64,000 bases of DNA from assembly GCA_041640815.1 (NCBI GenBank), contig JBEPZO010000002.1:1-64000 (forward strand), written 5' to 3'. The stretch comes from JANWZL01 sp041640815 (lineage in GTDB: Bacteria; Pseudomonadota; Gammaproteobacteria; Burkholderiales; Thiobacillaceae). Below are positions 16,295 to 24,009 of this stretch, piece after piece (position 1 is the first letter of the stretch; each line of letters opens with the position of its first letter). Under the pieces are notes generated by a model. The model ran no database searches. It had not been told where the DNA came from and was given only the letters and a program-made list of their open reading frames with translations. The position numbers and the translations under genes were made by a program.

Positions 16295-16627
16295 TCAAAC
16301 GCAGCCCGTCGGCTTGGGTGTGCCAGCGTAACGGCCTGCCTGCTTGGCAGGGCCGTAGGGGAAGAGATCGAACAAGAACTTCTTGTCCCCCCACTCCTCG
16401 CCGAACTCCTCTTTCAGTGCCTTCTGCAGGATGCGCAGGTTGGGCGCCGTGCCGTATTCATGGAAGTAGTCGCGCATGTAGTTGATGATCTTCCAGTGCT
16501 TGTCGGTCAGCACCAGATTGTCCTGCTGCGCCAGATACTCGGCCACTTCCGGTGTCCAATCCTCCAGGTTGACCAGATAACCCTCGGGATCGGTCTCGAT
16601 GGTCCTGCCGTTGATGTTGAGTTGCAT
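16295..16627 (-). CDS. tusE: TusE-type DsrC superfamily protein (CysA only)
   Basis: This 110-residue protein is the most canonical member here, with EGYLVNLEDWTPEVAEYLA, LTDKHWKIINYMRDY and a C-terminus of KPTGCV. The penultimate CysA (Cys109) is present, but the CysB position is Gly98 (PAKQAGRYAG). One-cysteine CysA proteins are TusE-like: they receive persulfide sulfur from a TusBCD-type donor for tRNA thiolation or related transfer. In sulfur oxidisers such proteins can also serve energy metabolism. No tusBCD or dsrEFH is in view. A role with the Hdr/Qmo genes at 50-55 kb is possible but inferred. Confidence 0.88.
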   Translation of the reverse strand: MQLNINGRTIETDPEGYLVNLEDWTPEVAEYLAQQDNLVLTDKHWKIINYMRDYFHEYGTAPNLRILQKALKEEFGEEWGDKKFLFDLFPYGPAKQAGRYAGTPKPTGCV

Positions 16628-16666
16628 CGTACCCTTCCTCTCTCGGTATGGCGTTGAAGAACATCG

Positions 16667-16727
16667 GTACGGAAAAACCGTACGCCTATGCCTTCGTTAT
16701 CCTGTAATACTTGATAATGCTTGTCAA
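16667..16727 (-). promoter_or_regulatory. Upstream region of the TusE-type gene: -35-like element and inverted repeat
   Basis: On the minus strand a perfect TTGACA lies at 16722-16727, but no good -10 is found at 16-18 bases. A perfect 6-base inverted repeat (GTACGG, five A, CCGTAC) at 16667-16683 lies about 40 bases before the start and may be an operator or 5' UTR hairpin. Confidence 0.35.
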
Positions 16728-16794
16728 CTATTTCTCGCGACTATCCCGTCCTGTTGAGGGGAGCGCCGACGGCGCGCTATGATTGACGCGGACA

Positions 16795-16965
16795 TGGTGC
16801 CCGATGTCGTCCTGACCTCGGGTTAAACGGGAAACAGGTGCAAGGCCTGTGCTGCCCCCGCAACGGTAAGCGCTTCAAGGCGGTCCCCACGAGCCACTGG
16901 ATCGAGCGATCTGGGAAGGCGGACCTCGCCGCATGCGCAAGCCCGGATACCGGCCTGTCTGTAAT
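16795..16965 (+). promoter_or_regulatory. Cobalamin (adenosylcobalamin-type) riboswitch
   Basis: The conserved core is clear: GGTTAAACGGGAAACAGGTG, then GCTGCCCCCGCAACGGTAAG, the GAGCCACTGG segment, CTGGGAAGGCGG, and the B12 box AGCCCGGATACCGGCCTG ending near 16956. These occur in the right order in about 170 bases. It lies directly before a BtuB-type receptor gene, so B12 should repress that operon. Boundaries are approximate. Confidence 0.95.
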
Positions 16966-17017
16966 CGGGTAGGACAGCTACCCGCTGCCTTGTGTTCGAC
17001 GCAAGCGGAGGGCTTGC
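16966..17017 (+). promoter_or_regulatory. Expression platform hairpins between riboswitch and btuB
   Basis: Two perfect hairpins follow the aptamer: CGGGTAG/CTACCCG with a 5-base loop (16966-16984), and GCAAGC/GCTTGC with the loop GGAGG (17001-17017). The actual ribosome site AGGGAG (17021-17026) lies 6 bases before the ATG. No T-run follows either stem, which favours control of translation over termination. Confidence 0.6.
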
Positions 17018-17032
17018 AAGAGGGAGATCATC

Positions 17033-18856
17033 ATGCGCCATCGCTTGTTGGCCGCCTTTGGCCTAGTCTTGTCCGCCCCGGCTTTGGCCGGGGAGATCCC
17101 GCTGTTGGAGGAAATTGTCGTCACCGCCAGCCGGCTGCCGCAGCCCTTGCTGCAGACCCTGTTACACACCACTGTCCTGACCGAAGACGTCATACGCTCG
17201 AGCCTCGCCCCCGATCTGCCGACCCTGCTGCGCCAGCAGGCCGGCATCGAGCTCACCCAGACGGGGGGGCTGGGCACGCAGTCGAGCCTGTTCCTGCGCG
17301 GCCTGAATTCCAACCAGACTTTAGTCCTCCTGGACGGCCAACGCATCGGCTCGGCCACCACCGGTACCACGGCCTTGGACCAGGTGATGCTCGCCGACAT
17401 CGAGCGTATCGAGATCGTGCGCGGCAACGTGAGCGCCCTCTATGGTTCCGAGGCCATCGGCGGCGTGATCCAGATCTTTAGCAAGCGCGGCAGCGGCAAG
17501 CCTGGTGGGGAAATCAAGGCTGGCCTGGGCAGCTACGGCGAACGGCGCCTGGCGGCGTCCTATGGCGGCGCTTATGGCGCCACCCGGCTGCACCTGGGAC
17601 TAAGCCGCCTCACCCGTGATGGCTTCTCTGCGGCGCGGCCGGAATTCGTGCCCACCCCTTTCGTATTCGCGCCGCAGGACCTGGACGACGATGGCTACCG
17701 CAACACGACCTTCACCCTGCACCTCGAGCACGCGCTGGGTCCAGCGCACACCTTGGGGCTTAGCGGGCGCAGAAGCCGCGGCCGTGTGGCGTATGACGGC
17801 ACCTCAACCAACCGCTCTGAGCAGGACCTAGAGTACCTGCAATTGACCAGCCGACATGGCCTGTGGCCGGGAGGGAGCGGCCGCCTGCTGCTCGGGGCAA
17901 GCCGCGACGCCCTCGACAGTTACCTGGATGCTACGCCTAAAAGCCGCTTGACGACCCGCAACCGCCAGGCGAGCTGGCAGCTCAGCCAGAGCTTGGCCCC
18001 CGGGCATGACCTGAATCTGGACCTGAGCTGGCTCGGGCAGCGGGTTTCCAGCGACATGACCTACACCCGCAGCCGCCGCGAGGTGGCGAGCGCCAGCCTC
18101 GCCTATGCCGGGAGGAGCGGCGGGCATGCCGTGCAGCTCGCCCTCCGCCATGACGACTACAGCGACTTCGGCGGCCATGGCACCTGGCTTGCCGCCTACG
18201 GCTATGACCTCAGTCCTGCCTGGCGGCTCATGGCCTCCGCCGGCACGGCCTTTCGCGCGCCGAGCTTTAACGACCTCTACAACCCGGCATGGGGCGGCAA
18301 CCCGAACCTTAAACCGGAGCGCTCGCGCAGTCATGAGCTCGGGGTGCAATACGCCGACACGGCCATGCGCGCGCGACTTGTGCGCTTCGACACCCGCACC
18401 CGCGACCTGATCGTCTATCAATGGCCGATGGGGAATACAAACATCGGTCGTGCCCGCAGCGAGGGCTGGGAGCTCACGCTCGACACCCGGCTGGCGGGCT
18501 TGGACATGGGGCTGAGCCTCACGCTCCAGGACCCACGCGACGAGACCACCGGCGCACGCCTTAAGCGCCGCGCCCAGCGCCTGGGTAGCCTCTATCTGGG
18601 GCAGACGGCCGCGCGCTGGGGCTGGCGGGCCGAGGTCAAGGCCTCCGGTGAGCGGGAGGACTACCACGTAGCGAGCTTCACGCCCACCACCGTCAAAGGC
18701 TATGCCGTGGCCAACCTGAGCGGGCATTACCTGCTCGGCAAAGACCTCAGGCTGGAAGGCCGCCTCGACAACCTGTTCGATCGCGACTATAGTCTGGTGC
18801 ACGGCTACCGGACGCCTGGCCGCAGCGGCTATCTGGGCCTTAACTGGCAGTTCTGA
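17033..18856 (+). CDS. btuB: TonB-dependent vitamin B12 receptor (BtuB-like)
   Basis: This 607-residue outer-membrane receptor has a signal peptide (about residues 1-19), a TonB box within EEIVVTAS, a plug domain ending near GSEAIGGVIQIFSK, and a 22-strand-type barrel ending YLGLNWQF with the terminal aromatic needed for BAM insertion. The plug phrase RIEIVRGNVSALYGSEAIGG is typical of BtuB. The cobalamin riboswitch directly upstream supports B12 or another corrinoid as cargo. The next gene, BtuM-like, would move B12 across the inner membrane. Confidence 0.93.
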   Translation: MRHRLLAAFGLVLSAPALAGEIPLLEEIVVTASRLPQPLLQTLLHTTVLTEDVIRSSLAPDLPTLLRQQAGIELTQTGGLGTQSSLFLRGLNSNQTLVLLDGQRIGSATTGTTALDQVMLADIERIEIVRGNVSALYGSEAIGGVIQIFSKRGSGKPGGEIKAGLGSYGERRLAASYGGAYGATRLHLGLSRLTRDGFSAARPEFVPTPFVFAPQDLDDDGYRNTTFTLHLEHALGPAHTLGLSGRRSRGRVAYDGTSTNRSEQDLEYLQLTSRHGLWPGGSGRLLLGASRDALDSYLDATPKSRLTTRNRQASWQLSQSLAPGHDLNLDLSWLGQRVSSDMTYTRSRREVASASLAYAGRSGGHAVQLALRHDDYSDFGGHGTWLAAYGYDLSPAWRLMASAGTAFRAPSFNDLYNPAWGGNPNLKPERSRSHELGVQYADTAMRARLVRFDTRTRDLIVYQWPMGNTNIGRARSEGWELTLDTRLAGLDMGLSLTLQDPRDETTGARLKRRAQRLGSLYLGQTAARWGWRAEVKASGEREDYHVASFTPTTVKGYAVANLSGHYLLGKDLRLEGRLDNLFDRDYSLVHGYRTPGRSGYLGLNWQF

Positions 18857-18904
18857 CGCCACCGGTTTGTGCTAGATTTGTCATAACCATTGGAGCCCAT
18901 CGCC

Positions 18905-19441
18905 ATGCCCGCCCGCTACCTCCTGCCCAGCCTCGCGCTGCTGCTCGTGCTGACCCGCGTCGGCCATTTCGGTACCGCCTTCAGCCTGCCTGACGCCTCC
19001 TTGGCAGTGTTCCTGTTGGGTGGTCTGTGGCTGGGCGGCTGGGGTGCATTTGCCGTCCTGATGGCCGCCGCCTTCGCCGTGGATGTCACGCTCGCGCTAA
19101 GCGCCGAGGCGGCAGGCTGGTGTCTCACACCGGCCTACTGGGGGCTCATCCCCACGTATGGCGCGCTCTGGCTCGCGGGCCGCTGGCTGGCGCGCGAGGC
19201 AAGGGGGGAGCAGCCGGGCCTCTTCACCTTGGTGGCCACAGGGGCCGTCACGCTGGCCTTCGTCATCTCCAATCTGACCTTCTGGGCGTTCTCCGGCCTC
19301 TTTCCGGACATGGACTGGCTGGAGTATGCCTTCCGCGTGGCGGGCTACTATCCCCCCTATCTGGGCAGCGCGGCGCTTTATCTCGCCCTCGGCTGGGTGG
19401 TGCATCGCCTCATGGCCAGCCGCCGCATGGCGGCCGCCTGA
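18905..19441 (+). CDS. btuM: BtuM-like vitamin B12 transporter (solitary ECF S-component type)
   Basis: The 178-residue protein is almost entirely hydrophobic with about five or six membrane helices. His21, Asp60, Cys73 and Tyr78 are present; as I recall, the BtuM of Thiobacillus denitrificans uses His28, Asp67, Cys80 and Tyr85, the same spacing shifted by seven. In that protein the cysteine ligates cobalt and strips cyanide from cyanocobalamin. Its place 48 bp after riboswitch-controlled btuB fits. No btuC/D/F or ECF module is in view. The ATG at 18905 has GGAG 9 bases upstream; the in-frame TTG at 18890 is not chosen. Confidence 0.75.
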   Translation: MPARYLLPSLALLLVLTRVGHFGTAFSLPDASLAVFLLGGLWLGGWGAFAVLMAAAFAVDVTLALSAEAAGWCLTPAYWGLIPTYGALWLAGRWLAREARGEQPGLFTLVATGAVTLAFVISNLTFWAFSGLFPDMDWLEYAFRVAGYYPPYLGSAALYLALGWVVHRLMASRRMAAA

Positions 19442-19446
19442 CCGGC

Positions 19447-19983
19447 CTACTGGCCTGACGCATTGCTGCGATACAGCCCGCCCTGTCTGAGATAGCGCCG
19501 AATGGCGGCGAGATCGCCCTTGCCCTCGACGGTGCACAGGTAGTGGTAGAACAGCTCGCGGTGATAGCTGGTCGCTTGGCGCGCAGGAATCGGCTCCCAG
19601 CGGGCGTAGCGGTTGCGGCTCCAACTGCCTCCCCCCTTGCCGTCAGGGCGCCCGAAGGCATAGAGCTTGCGCTCCCCGCTCTCGCAGCGCATGCCCTCGA
19701 AGCTGACATTCTCCGCCCCCCCGGGTGTGCGCACGACGACGGTATAGCGCACCACGCCGTCCTCGCCCACGGACAGCGAGTCGGGGTCGAGGTAGTGCCG
19801 GTTGCGGCTGGCGGCGCTCACCTCGAACGGTATCAGCCGCTCCGGCCGCGGATAGGCAGGTAGCTCAGCCTCGAGCTCTTGCCAGGGTTTCTGGTCGGCG
19901 TCGAAGTCGTACTCGAACTCACCCCACCCGGCCGCCGCCGCGGGCACAAACAGGGCGAGCGTCAACGGCAAGACGGCGCGCAT
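19447..19983 (-). CDS. CNP1-like family secreted protein
   Basis: A 178-residue protein with a cleavable signal peptide (about residues 1-18) followed by WGEFEYDFDADQKPWQELE. The body resembles the CNP1-like family found in betaproteobacteria, small predicted periplasmic or outer-membrane-associated proteins of unknown function. It has one pair of cysteines (MRCESG and YLCTVEG), which could form a disulfide. It converges with btuM with only 5 bp between the stops. Confidence 0.75.
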   Translation of the reverse strand: MRAVLPLTLALFVPAAAAGWGEFEYDFDADQKPWQELEAELPAYPRPERLIPFEVSAASRNRHYLDPDSLSVGEDGVVRYTVVVRTPGGAENVSFEGMRCESGERKLYAFGRPDGKGGGSWSRNRYARWEPIPARQATSYHRELFYHYLCTVEGKGDLAAIRRYLRQGGLYRSNASGQ

Positions 19984-20031
19984 GACCTATCGCACAATGA
20001 GAAGGGTATGATTCTACCCTCCCCTGACGCC

Positions 20032-21231
20032 TCACCCAACATAAACATGCCGCCGCGTGAACGGGTATTCCTGTCCGCCGCCGGGTAGGGGCTTGCCGCC
20101 CAAGATCTGGTAGATCGCCAGCCAGTTGCGCTGGAAGGCGTAGGCCGAGCCAGCCATGTAGATCCGCCAGATGCGATAGCGCTTCTCGCCCACCAGGCGC
20201 ACGGCCGCCTCTGCCCTCTGCTCGAGCCGCTCCACCCAGCTCCACAAGGTGCGCGCATAGTGCGGGCGCAGGTTTTCCGCATCCAGGGGCTCGATCCCCG
20301 CTGCGGCCATCTCGGCAATGACGTGGGAGACATGGGTCAGCTCCCCACCGGGGAAGACATAATCGTCGATGAAGGTCGAGATATCGCTGCCCAGGCCGCG
20401 GGCATTGAGGGCCACGGAGGTGATGCCATGGTTCATCACCAGACCGCCCGGGCGCAGCAGCCGGTGGATCTTGGCGAAATAGTCCTTGAGCTTCTTTCGG
20501 CCGACATGCTCGAACATGCCTACGCTGGCGATCTTGTCAAAGGGCTCCGTCTCGGGTACGTCGCGGTAGTCCATCAGGCGCACCTCGACTCGCCCAGCCA
20601 GGCCGCGCTGCGCGATCTGCGCCTGGACATAATCAAATTGGTTGTCGGACAGAGTGATGCCGAGCGCACGCACGCCATAGCGCTCTGCCGCCCGGAGGAT
20701 GAGCCCGCCCCATCCGCAGCCGATGTCAAGCAGGCGCTCGCCCGGCTTGAGCATCAGTTTGCGGCAGATCAGGTCGAGCTTTTTTTCCTGGGCCGTGTCG
20801 AGATCGTCCTCGGGCTGTTCGAAATAGGCGCAGGAGTAGACGCGGTTTTTGTCCAGCCACAGGCCATAGAAATCGTTGGAGACATCGTAGTGGTAAGTGA
20901 TGTTGCGCCGGTCCCGACTGCGGGTGTGTCGCCACCACTGCCAGTCGATGCCACGCCGCCCATGCACGCAAGCCTCGGCCTGGCAGAGCTCGCGTCCAAG
21001 CTCGAGGATATCGCGTGCATCGCCGATGAGATCGAGCCAATCCTCGACATAGGCACGCGCCAGCCCGCCTAGCGTGGGGCGGGCGAGTCTCGAGAGTGCC
21101 CGCGGGGATTTGACGATGAGCCGTACTTTAGGCTGTTCGGCGGCGATGACCTCGCCGTCCCACAATTGCACCGTGACGGGCAGGCCTTGCAGCCTTGCCT
21201 GCACCTGTCTGCGCAGCGCCGCTCTCAACAT
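20032..21231 (-). CDS. cfa: Cyclopropane-fatty-acyl-phospholipid synthase family methyltransferase
   Basis: The 399-residue protein has an N-terminal lipid-binding region and a C-terminal SAM domain with DIGCGWGGLILRAAERYG (motif I), SVGMFEHVG and HRLLRPGGLVMNHG. Cfa enzymes add a methylene bridge to unsaturated acyl chains, often under stress or in stationary phase. ATG 21231 is chosen because a GGGGAG ribosome site precedes it; a GTG 24 bases upstream would be inside that site. An 80-bp-plus gap separates it from the next genes. Confidence 0.9.
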   Translation of the reverse strand: MLRAALRRQVQARLQGLPVTVQLWDGEVIAAEQPKVRLIVKSPRALSRLARPTLGGLARAYVEDWLDLIGDARDILELGRELCQAEACVHGRRGIDWQWWRHTRSRDRRNITYHYDVSNDFYGLWLDKNRVYSCAYFEQPEDDLDTAQEKKLDLICRKLMLKPGERLLDIGCGWGGLILRAAERYGVRALGITLSDNQFDYVQAQIAQRGLAGRVEVRLMDYRDVPETEPFDKIASVGMFEHVGRKKLKDYFAKIHRLLRPGGLVMNHGITSVALNARGLGSDISTFIDDYVFPGGELTHVSHVIAEMAAAGIEPLDAENLRPHYARTLWSWVERLEQRAEAAVRLVGEKRYRIWRIYMAGSAYAFQRNWLAIYQILGGKPLPGGGQEYPFTRRHVYVG

Positions 21232-21357
21232 GACGTCTCCCCTTGGTTTGGACACTCGGTAGGCACATGCGTGGCCACGCAGATTGGGCGGTAGCCGGCG
21301 GTGGCTGCACGCCAGTCATGGCCCGTTCACCTCTTGCGCCAGGGCCATGGCCAAAGT

Positions 21358-21933
21358 CTACTGCAGATCGGCGGCGAGGGCGTCGCGCACGTTTTGCGGT
21401 ACCGTTACCTCGACCTGATACTGCGGGTGGTCGATCCCGGCGCGTAAACCTGCCCCGGTCTTTACCGCCGTCACCATCGCCGGCGTCAGCTCATAACGTA
21501 GGAAATGCACCGAGGCGGTCTTCTCGGGTGTGCTGCGCTGCAAGTCCTCGTTGGCGATGGGGTAGAGCTTGTCGAAGCCCTCGACCTGCAGCCAGACCTT
21601 GTGTTCGATCCCCACCAAGCGGGCAAGGGCCTTGCGGCGCTCCTCGATGTCGGGGTACTCCAACATGAAGGTGGCCTTCCAGTTGCTGCCATCGGGGATC
21701 AGCGGATTGTAGACATCGAGCTCTTCCTGGATGGCCTCGGGCTCGAAGATGCGCTCGATGCGCAGCATCTCCTGGATCTGGTACTGGATGGTGAGCTTGT
21801 CCTCGAAGTACAGGGCGGCATGCTCCCCCAGGGCCAGGCGGCGGTTCTTCTTGTGTTCGATGACCTTGGCGCGGAAGTCCTTGCGCACCGTGGCATACTG
21901 TTCCAGGCTATAGAGATCGGCACGGGTCAGCAT
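21358..21933 (-). CDS. DUF3501 family protein
   Basis: This 191-residue protein begins MLTRADLYSLEQYATVRKDF and contains LTIQYQIQEMLRIERIFE, which is characteristic of DUF3501. The family has no known activity but repeatedly occurs with a rubrerythrin and a GlpC/HdrD-like Fe-S protein, exactly the two upstream genes here, 18 bp and about 1.5 kb away. No metal-binding cysteine cluster is visible. A role in peroxide detoxification with these partners is inferred from context only. Confidence 0.85.
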   Translation of the reverse strand: MLTRADLYSLEQYATVRKDFRAKVIEHKKNRRLALGEHAALYFEDKLTIQYQIQEMLRIERIFEPEAIQEELDVYNPLIPDGSNWKATFMLEYPDIEERRKALARLVGIEHKVWLQVEGFDKLYPIANEDLQRSTPEKTASVHFLRYELTPAMVTAVKTGAGLRAGIDHPQYQVEVTVPQNVRDALAADLQ

Positions 21934-21951
21934 GGGTCCAAAGCTCCTCGT

Positions 21952-23286
21952 TCAAAGTCCGTAGGCCTTACGCAACAGGGTGATGGGGTGTTCCGGCTGG
22001 CTGCCGTCAGCACGGGCATGGCCGATGTGGTGCGCGGCCATGGCGCAGTCTGAGCCATAGTGATCGGGTTTGGCCTGATTGATGCGGCTGACGACCGGCT
22101 TGACGATCTTCATGGCGTAGGGGTGGAACTCCTTCTTCACTGCATAGGTGCCATCGTGGCCGGAGCAGCGCTCGATCACCTCGACCTCGGTATCCGGGAT
22201 GAGGCTCAACACCTCTTTGGTCTTGGGGCCGATGTTCTGCACGCGCTGGTGGCAGGCGGCATGGTAAGCCACCTTGCCCAGGCCCTGCTTGAAATCGGTG
22301 CGCAGCTTGCCCGCCTTGTGCCGCAGCAACAGGTACTCGAAGGGGTCGTAGAAGGCCGCCTTGACCTTCTGCACCTGCGGGTCATCGGGGAACAATAGCG
22401 GTAGCTCTTGCTTGAACATGAGCACGCAGGAAGGGATCAGGGCGGTGAGGTCCCAGCCGGCATCGACCAGCTTGGCGAGAACGGGGATGTTCGCCTCTTT
22501 GAGCGCGCGCACGCTGTCCAAATCGCCTAGCTCCAGCTTGGGCATGCCACAGCAGCGCTCCTTCTCGGCCAGTGTGACGGGAATGCCGTTGTGCTCGAAG
22601 ACGGCCACCAAGTCTTCGCCAGGGCCGGGCTCGTTGCGATTCATGTAACAGGTGGCGAACAGGGCCACCTTGCCGCGCGTGCGACCGGCGGGCTCACCGC
22701 GCGTGTCATCGGGTAGCCTGCGCAGCCGGCTGCGCAACGGCCGACTGGTGAACTCGGGCAGCCACGCCTCGCTGTGGATGCCTGCCACCGACTCCAGCGC
22801 CTTGCGCGCGACACTGGTCTTGTTCAAGGCGTTTACGGTTTGCGCCACGACCGGAATGCCTGCCAAGCGCCCGACCACATCGGTGCTGGTGAGCAGCTTG
22901 TCCCGCAGTCTTGCGCCGCGGTTTTTGTAGTGCCAGGCCTTGGCCCGCAGCATCAGGTGGGGGAAATCCACGTTCCATTCGTGCGGCGGCACATAAGGGC
23001 ATTTGGTCATGTAGCAGAGGTCGCACAGATAGCAGTGCTCCACGACCTTCCAATAATCTTCCTTTTTGACCCCATCCACCTCCATGGTTTCGGAGGCATC
23101 GACCAGGTCGAACAAGGTTGGGAAGGACTGGCAGAGGCTGACGCAGCGGCGGCAGCCATGACAGATGTTGAAGACCCGTTCCATCTCCTTGAACAGCGCC
23201 GCCTCGTCGTAAAACGCCGGATCTTGCCAATCGATCGGATGCCGGATCGGGGCTTCCAAGTTGCCTTCGCGGATGGGGCTGGCCAT
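21952..23286 (-). CDS. Heterodisulfide-reductase-related Fe-S oxidoreductase (GlpC/HdrD-like)
   Basis: The 444-residue protein has two N-terminal [4Fe-4S] motifs, CHGCRRCVSLC and CYLCDLCYMTKCP, and C-terminal CCG-type segments (ATCYMNRNEPGPGED ... KERCCGMPKLELGD and YHAACHQRVQNIGPKT ... ERCSGHDG). This is the layout of GlpC and HdrD electron-transfer subunits. Together with rubrerythrin and DUF3501 it probably carries electrons for reducing peroxide. The ATG at 23286 follows AAAGGAACCAAC; the longer frame crosses the upstream hairpins. Separate from the energy-metabolism Hdr operon at 50 kb. Confidence 0.88.
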   Translation of the reverse strand: MASPIREGNLEAPIRHPIDWQDPAFYDEAALFKEMERVFNICHGCRRCVSLCQSFPTLFDLVDASETMEVDGVKKEDYWKVVEHCYLCDLCYMTKCPYVPPHEWNVDFPHLMLRAKAWHYKNRGARLRDKLLTSTDVVGRLAGIPVVAQTVNALNKTSVARKALESVAGIHSEAWLPEFTSRPLRSRLRRLPDDTRGEPAGRTRGKVALFATCYMNRNEPGPGEDLVAVFEHNGIPVTLAEKERCCGMPKLELGDLDSVRALKEANIPVLAKLVDAGWDLTALIPSCVLMFKQELPLLFPDDPQVQKVKAAFYDPFEYLLLRHKAGKLRTDFKQGLGKVAYHAACHQRVQNIGPKTKEVLSLIPDTEVEVIERCSGHDGTYAVKKEFHPYAMKIVKPVVSRINQAKPDHYGSDCAMAAHHIGHARADGSQPEHPITLLRKAYGL

Positions 23287-23323
23287 GTTGGTTCCTTTGT
23301 CGTGTAAGCGGGGGTTGAAGAGA

Positions 23324-23382
23324 CATGGCGGTGCGGTCGGAAGACCTGGCCGCACCGCCATGCCTCCCCCCATGGGGGGAGG
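23324..23382 (-). promoter_or_regulatory. Two strong hairpins between rubrerythrin and the Fe-S oxidoreductase gene
   Basis: The first has perfect 13-base arms (23324-23336 with 23350-23362); the second has 9-base arms CCTCCCCCC/GGGGGGAGG with a 2-base centre (23363-23382). No T-run follows on the minus strand. They lie inside an apparent operon, so partial termination or mRNA 3'-end stabilisation that favours rubrerythrin is plausible. Confidence 0.7.
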
Positions 23383-23392
23383 GCTTGACGCC

Positions 23393-23812
23393 TTAAGCGC
23401 CCAGCTCGTTCAGGGCCTTTTGATAACGATTGGCGTGCGAGCGCTCCGCCTTGGCCAGGGTCTCGAACCAGTCGGCGATTTCATCGAAACCCTCCTCACG
23501 CGCCGTCTTGGCCATGCCCGGATACATGTCGGTGTACTCATGGGTCTCGCCAGCGATGGCGGATTTCAGGTTGTCGATGGTAGAACCGAAAGGCATGCCG
23601 GTGGCGGGGTCGCCGCAGGCCTCCAGATACTCGAGATGGCCGTGGGCGTGGCCGGTCTCGCCTTCGGCGGTGGAGCGGAACAGGGCGGCGATGTCGTTAT
23701 AGCCCTCGACGTCCGCCTTGGCCGCGAAATACAGGTAGCGGCGGTTGGCCTGAGACTCGCCGGCGAAGGCATACTTGAGGTTCTCTTCGGTCTTGGATCC
23801 TTTCAGCTGCAT
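23393..23812 (-). CDS. Rubrerythrin (di-iron domain only)
   Basis: This 139-residue four-helix ferritin-like protein has the paired ligand motifs KYAFAGESQANRRYLYFA, EGETGHAHGHLEYLE, GETHEYTDMYPGMAKTA and AERSHANRYQ for a di-iron centre. The C-terminal rubredoxin domain of classical rubrerythrin is absent, so electrons must come from another protein, plausibly the Fe-S oxidoreductase downstream. Rubrerythrins reduce hydrogen peroxide. A strong promoter overlapped by a palindromic operator lies upstream. Confidence 0.92.
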   Translation of the reverse strand: MQLKGSKTEENLKYAFAGESQANRRYLYFAAKADVEGYNDIAALFRSTAEGETGHAHGHLEYLEACGDPATGMPFGSTIDNLKSAIAGETHEYTDMYPGMAKTAREEGFDEIADWFETLAKAERSHANRYQKALNELGA

Positions 23813-23868
23813 CGTGCTCTCCTATCAAGTTGTTCCTGGCGATAAAACCCGTGCCAGGCGTACGGGAT

Positions 23869-23887
23869 ATTTAGATTTAATCTAAAT
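23869..23887 (-). promoter_or_regulatory. Palindromic operator of the rubrerythrin operon
   Basis: ATTTAGA and TCTAAAT flank a 5-base centre as a perfect 7-5-7 inverted repeat. It covers roughly +3 to +21 relative to the start predicted from the promoter at 23897-23926, an ideal repressor position. The motif resembles sites of Fur-superfamily peroxide/iron regulators (PerR, Irr). The regulator gene is not in the window, so its identity is inference. Confidence 0.7.
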
Positions 23888-23896
23888 TATGGACTG

Positions 23897-23926
23897 AGTA
23901 TACTGACGCCAACAGAGCCCTGTCAA
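23897..23926 (-). promoter_or_regulatory. Sigma-70 promoter of the rubrerythrin operon
   Basis: On the minus strand a perfect TTGACA (23921-23926) and TATACT (23897-23902) are separated by 18 bases. Transcription should start near 23890, about 78 bases before the rubrerythrin ATG. Confidence 0.75.
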
Positions 23927-24009
23927 CTATCGCTTCTTGGCAGCCTGCACGCCCCCCCCTGCCCAGCTTTTCGACGCAAGCCGCGCTGCCCGCGACCAAC
24001 CCCGCTGGC

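Noticed and set aside
17828..18862. 344-codon frame antisense to btuB
   Set aside because: The receptor is complete with its C-terminal strand on the plus strand; this is a shadow.
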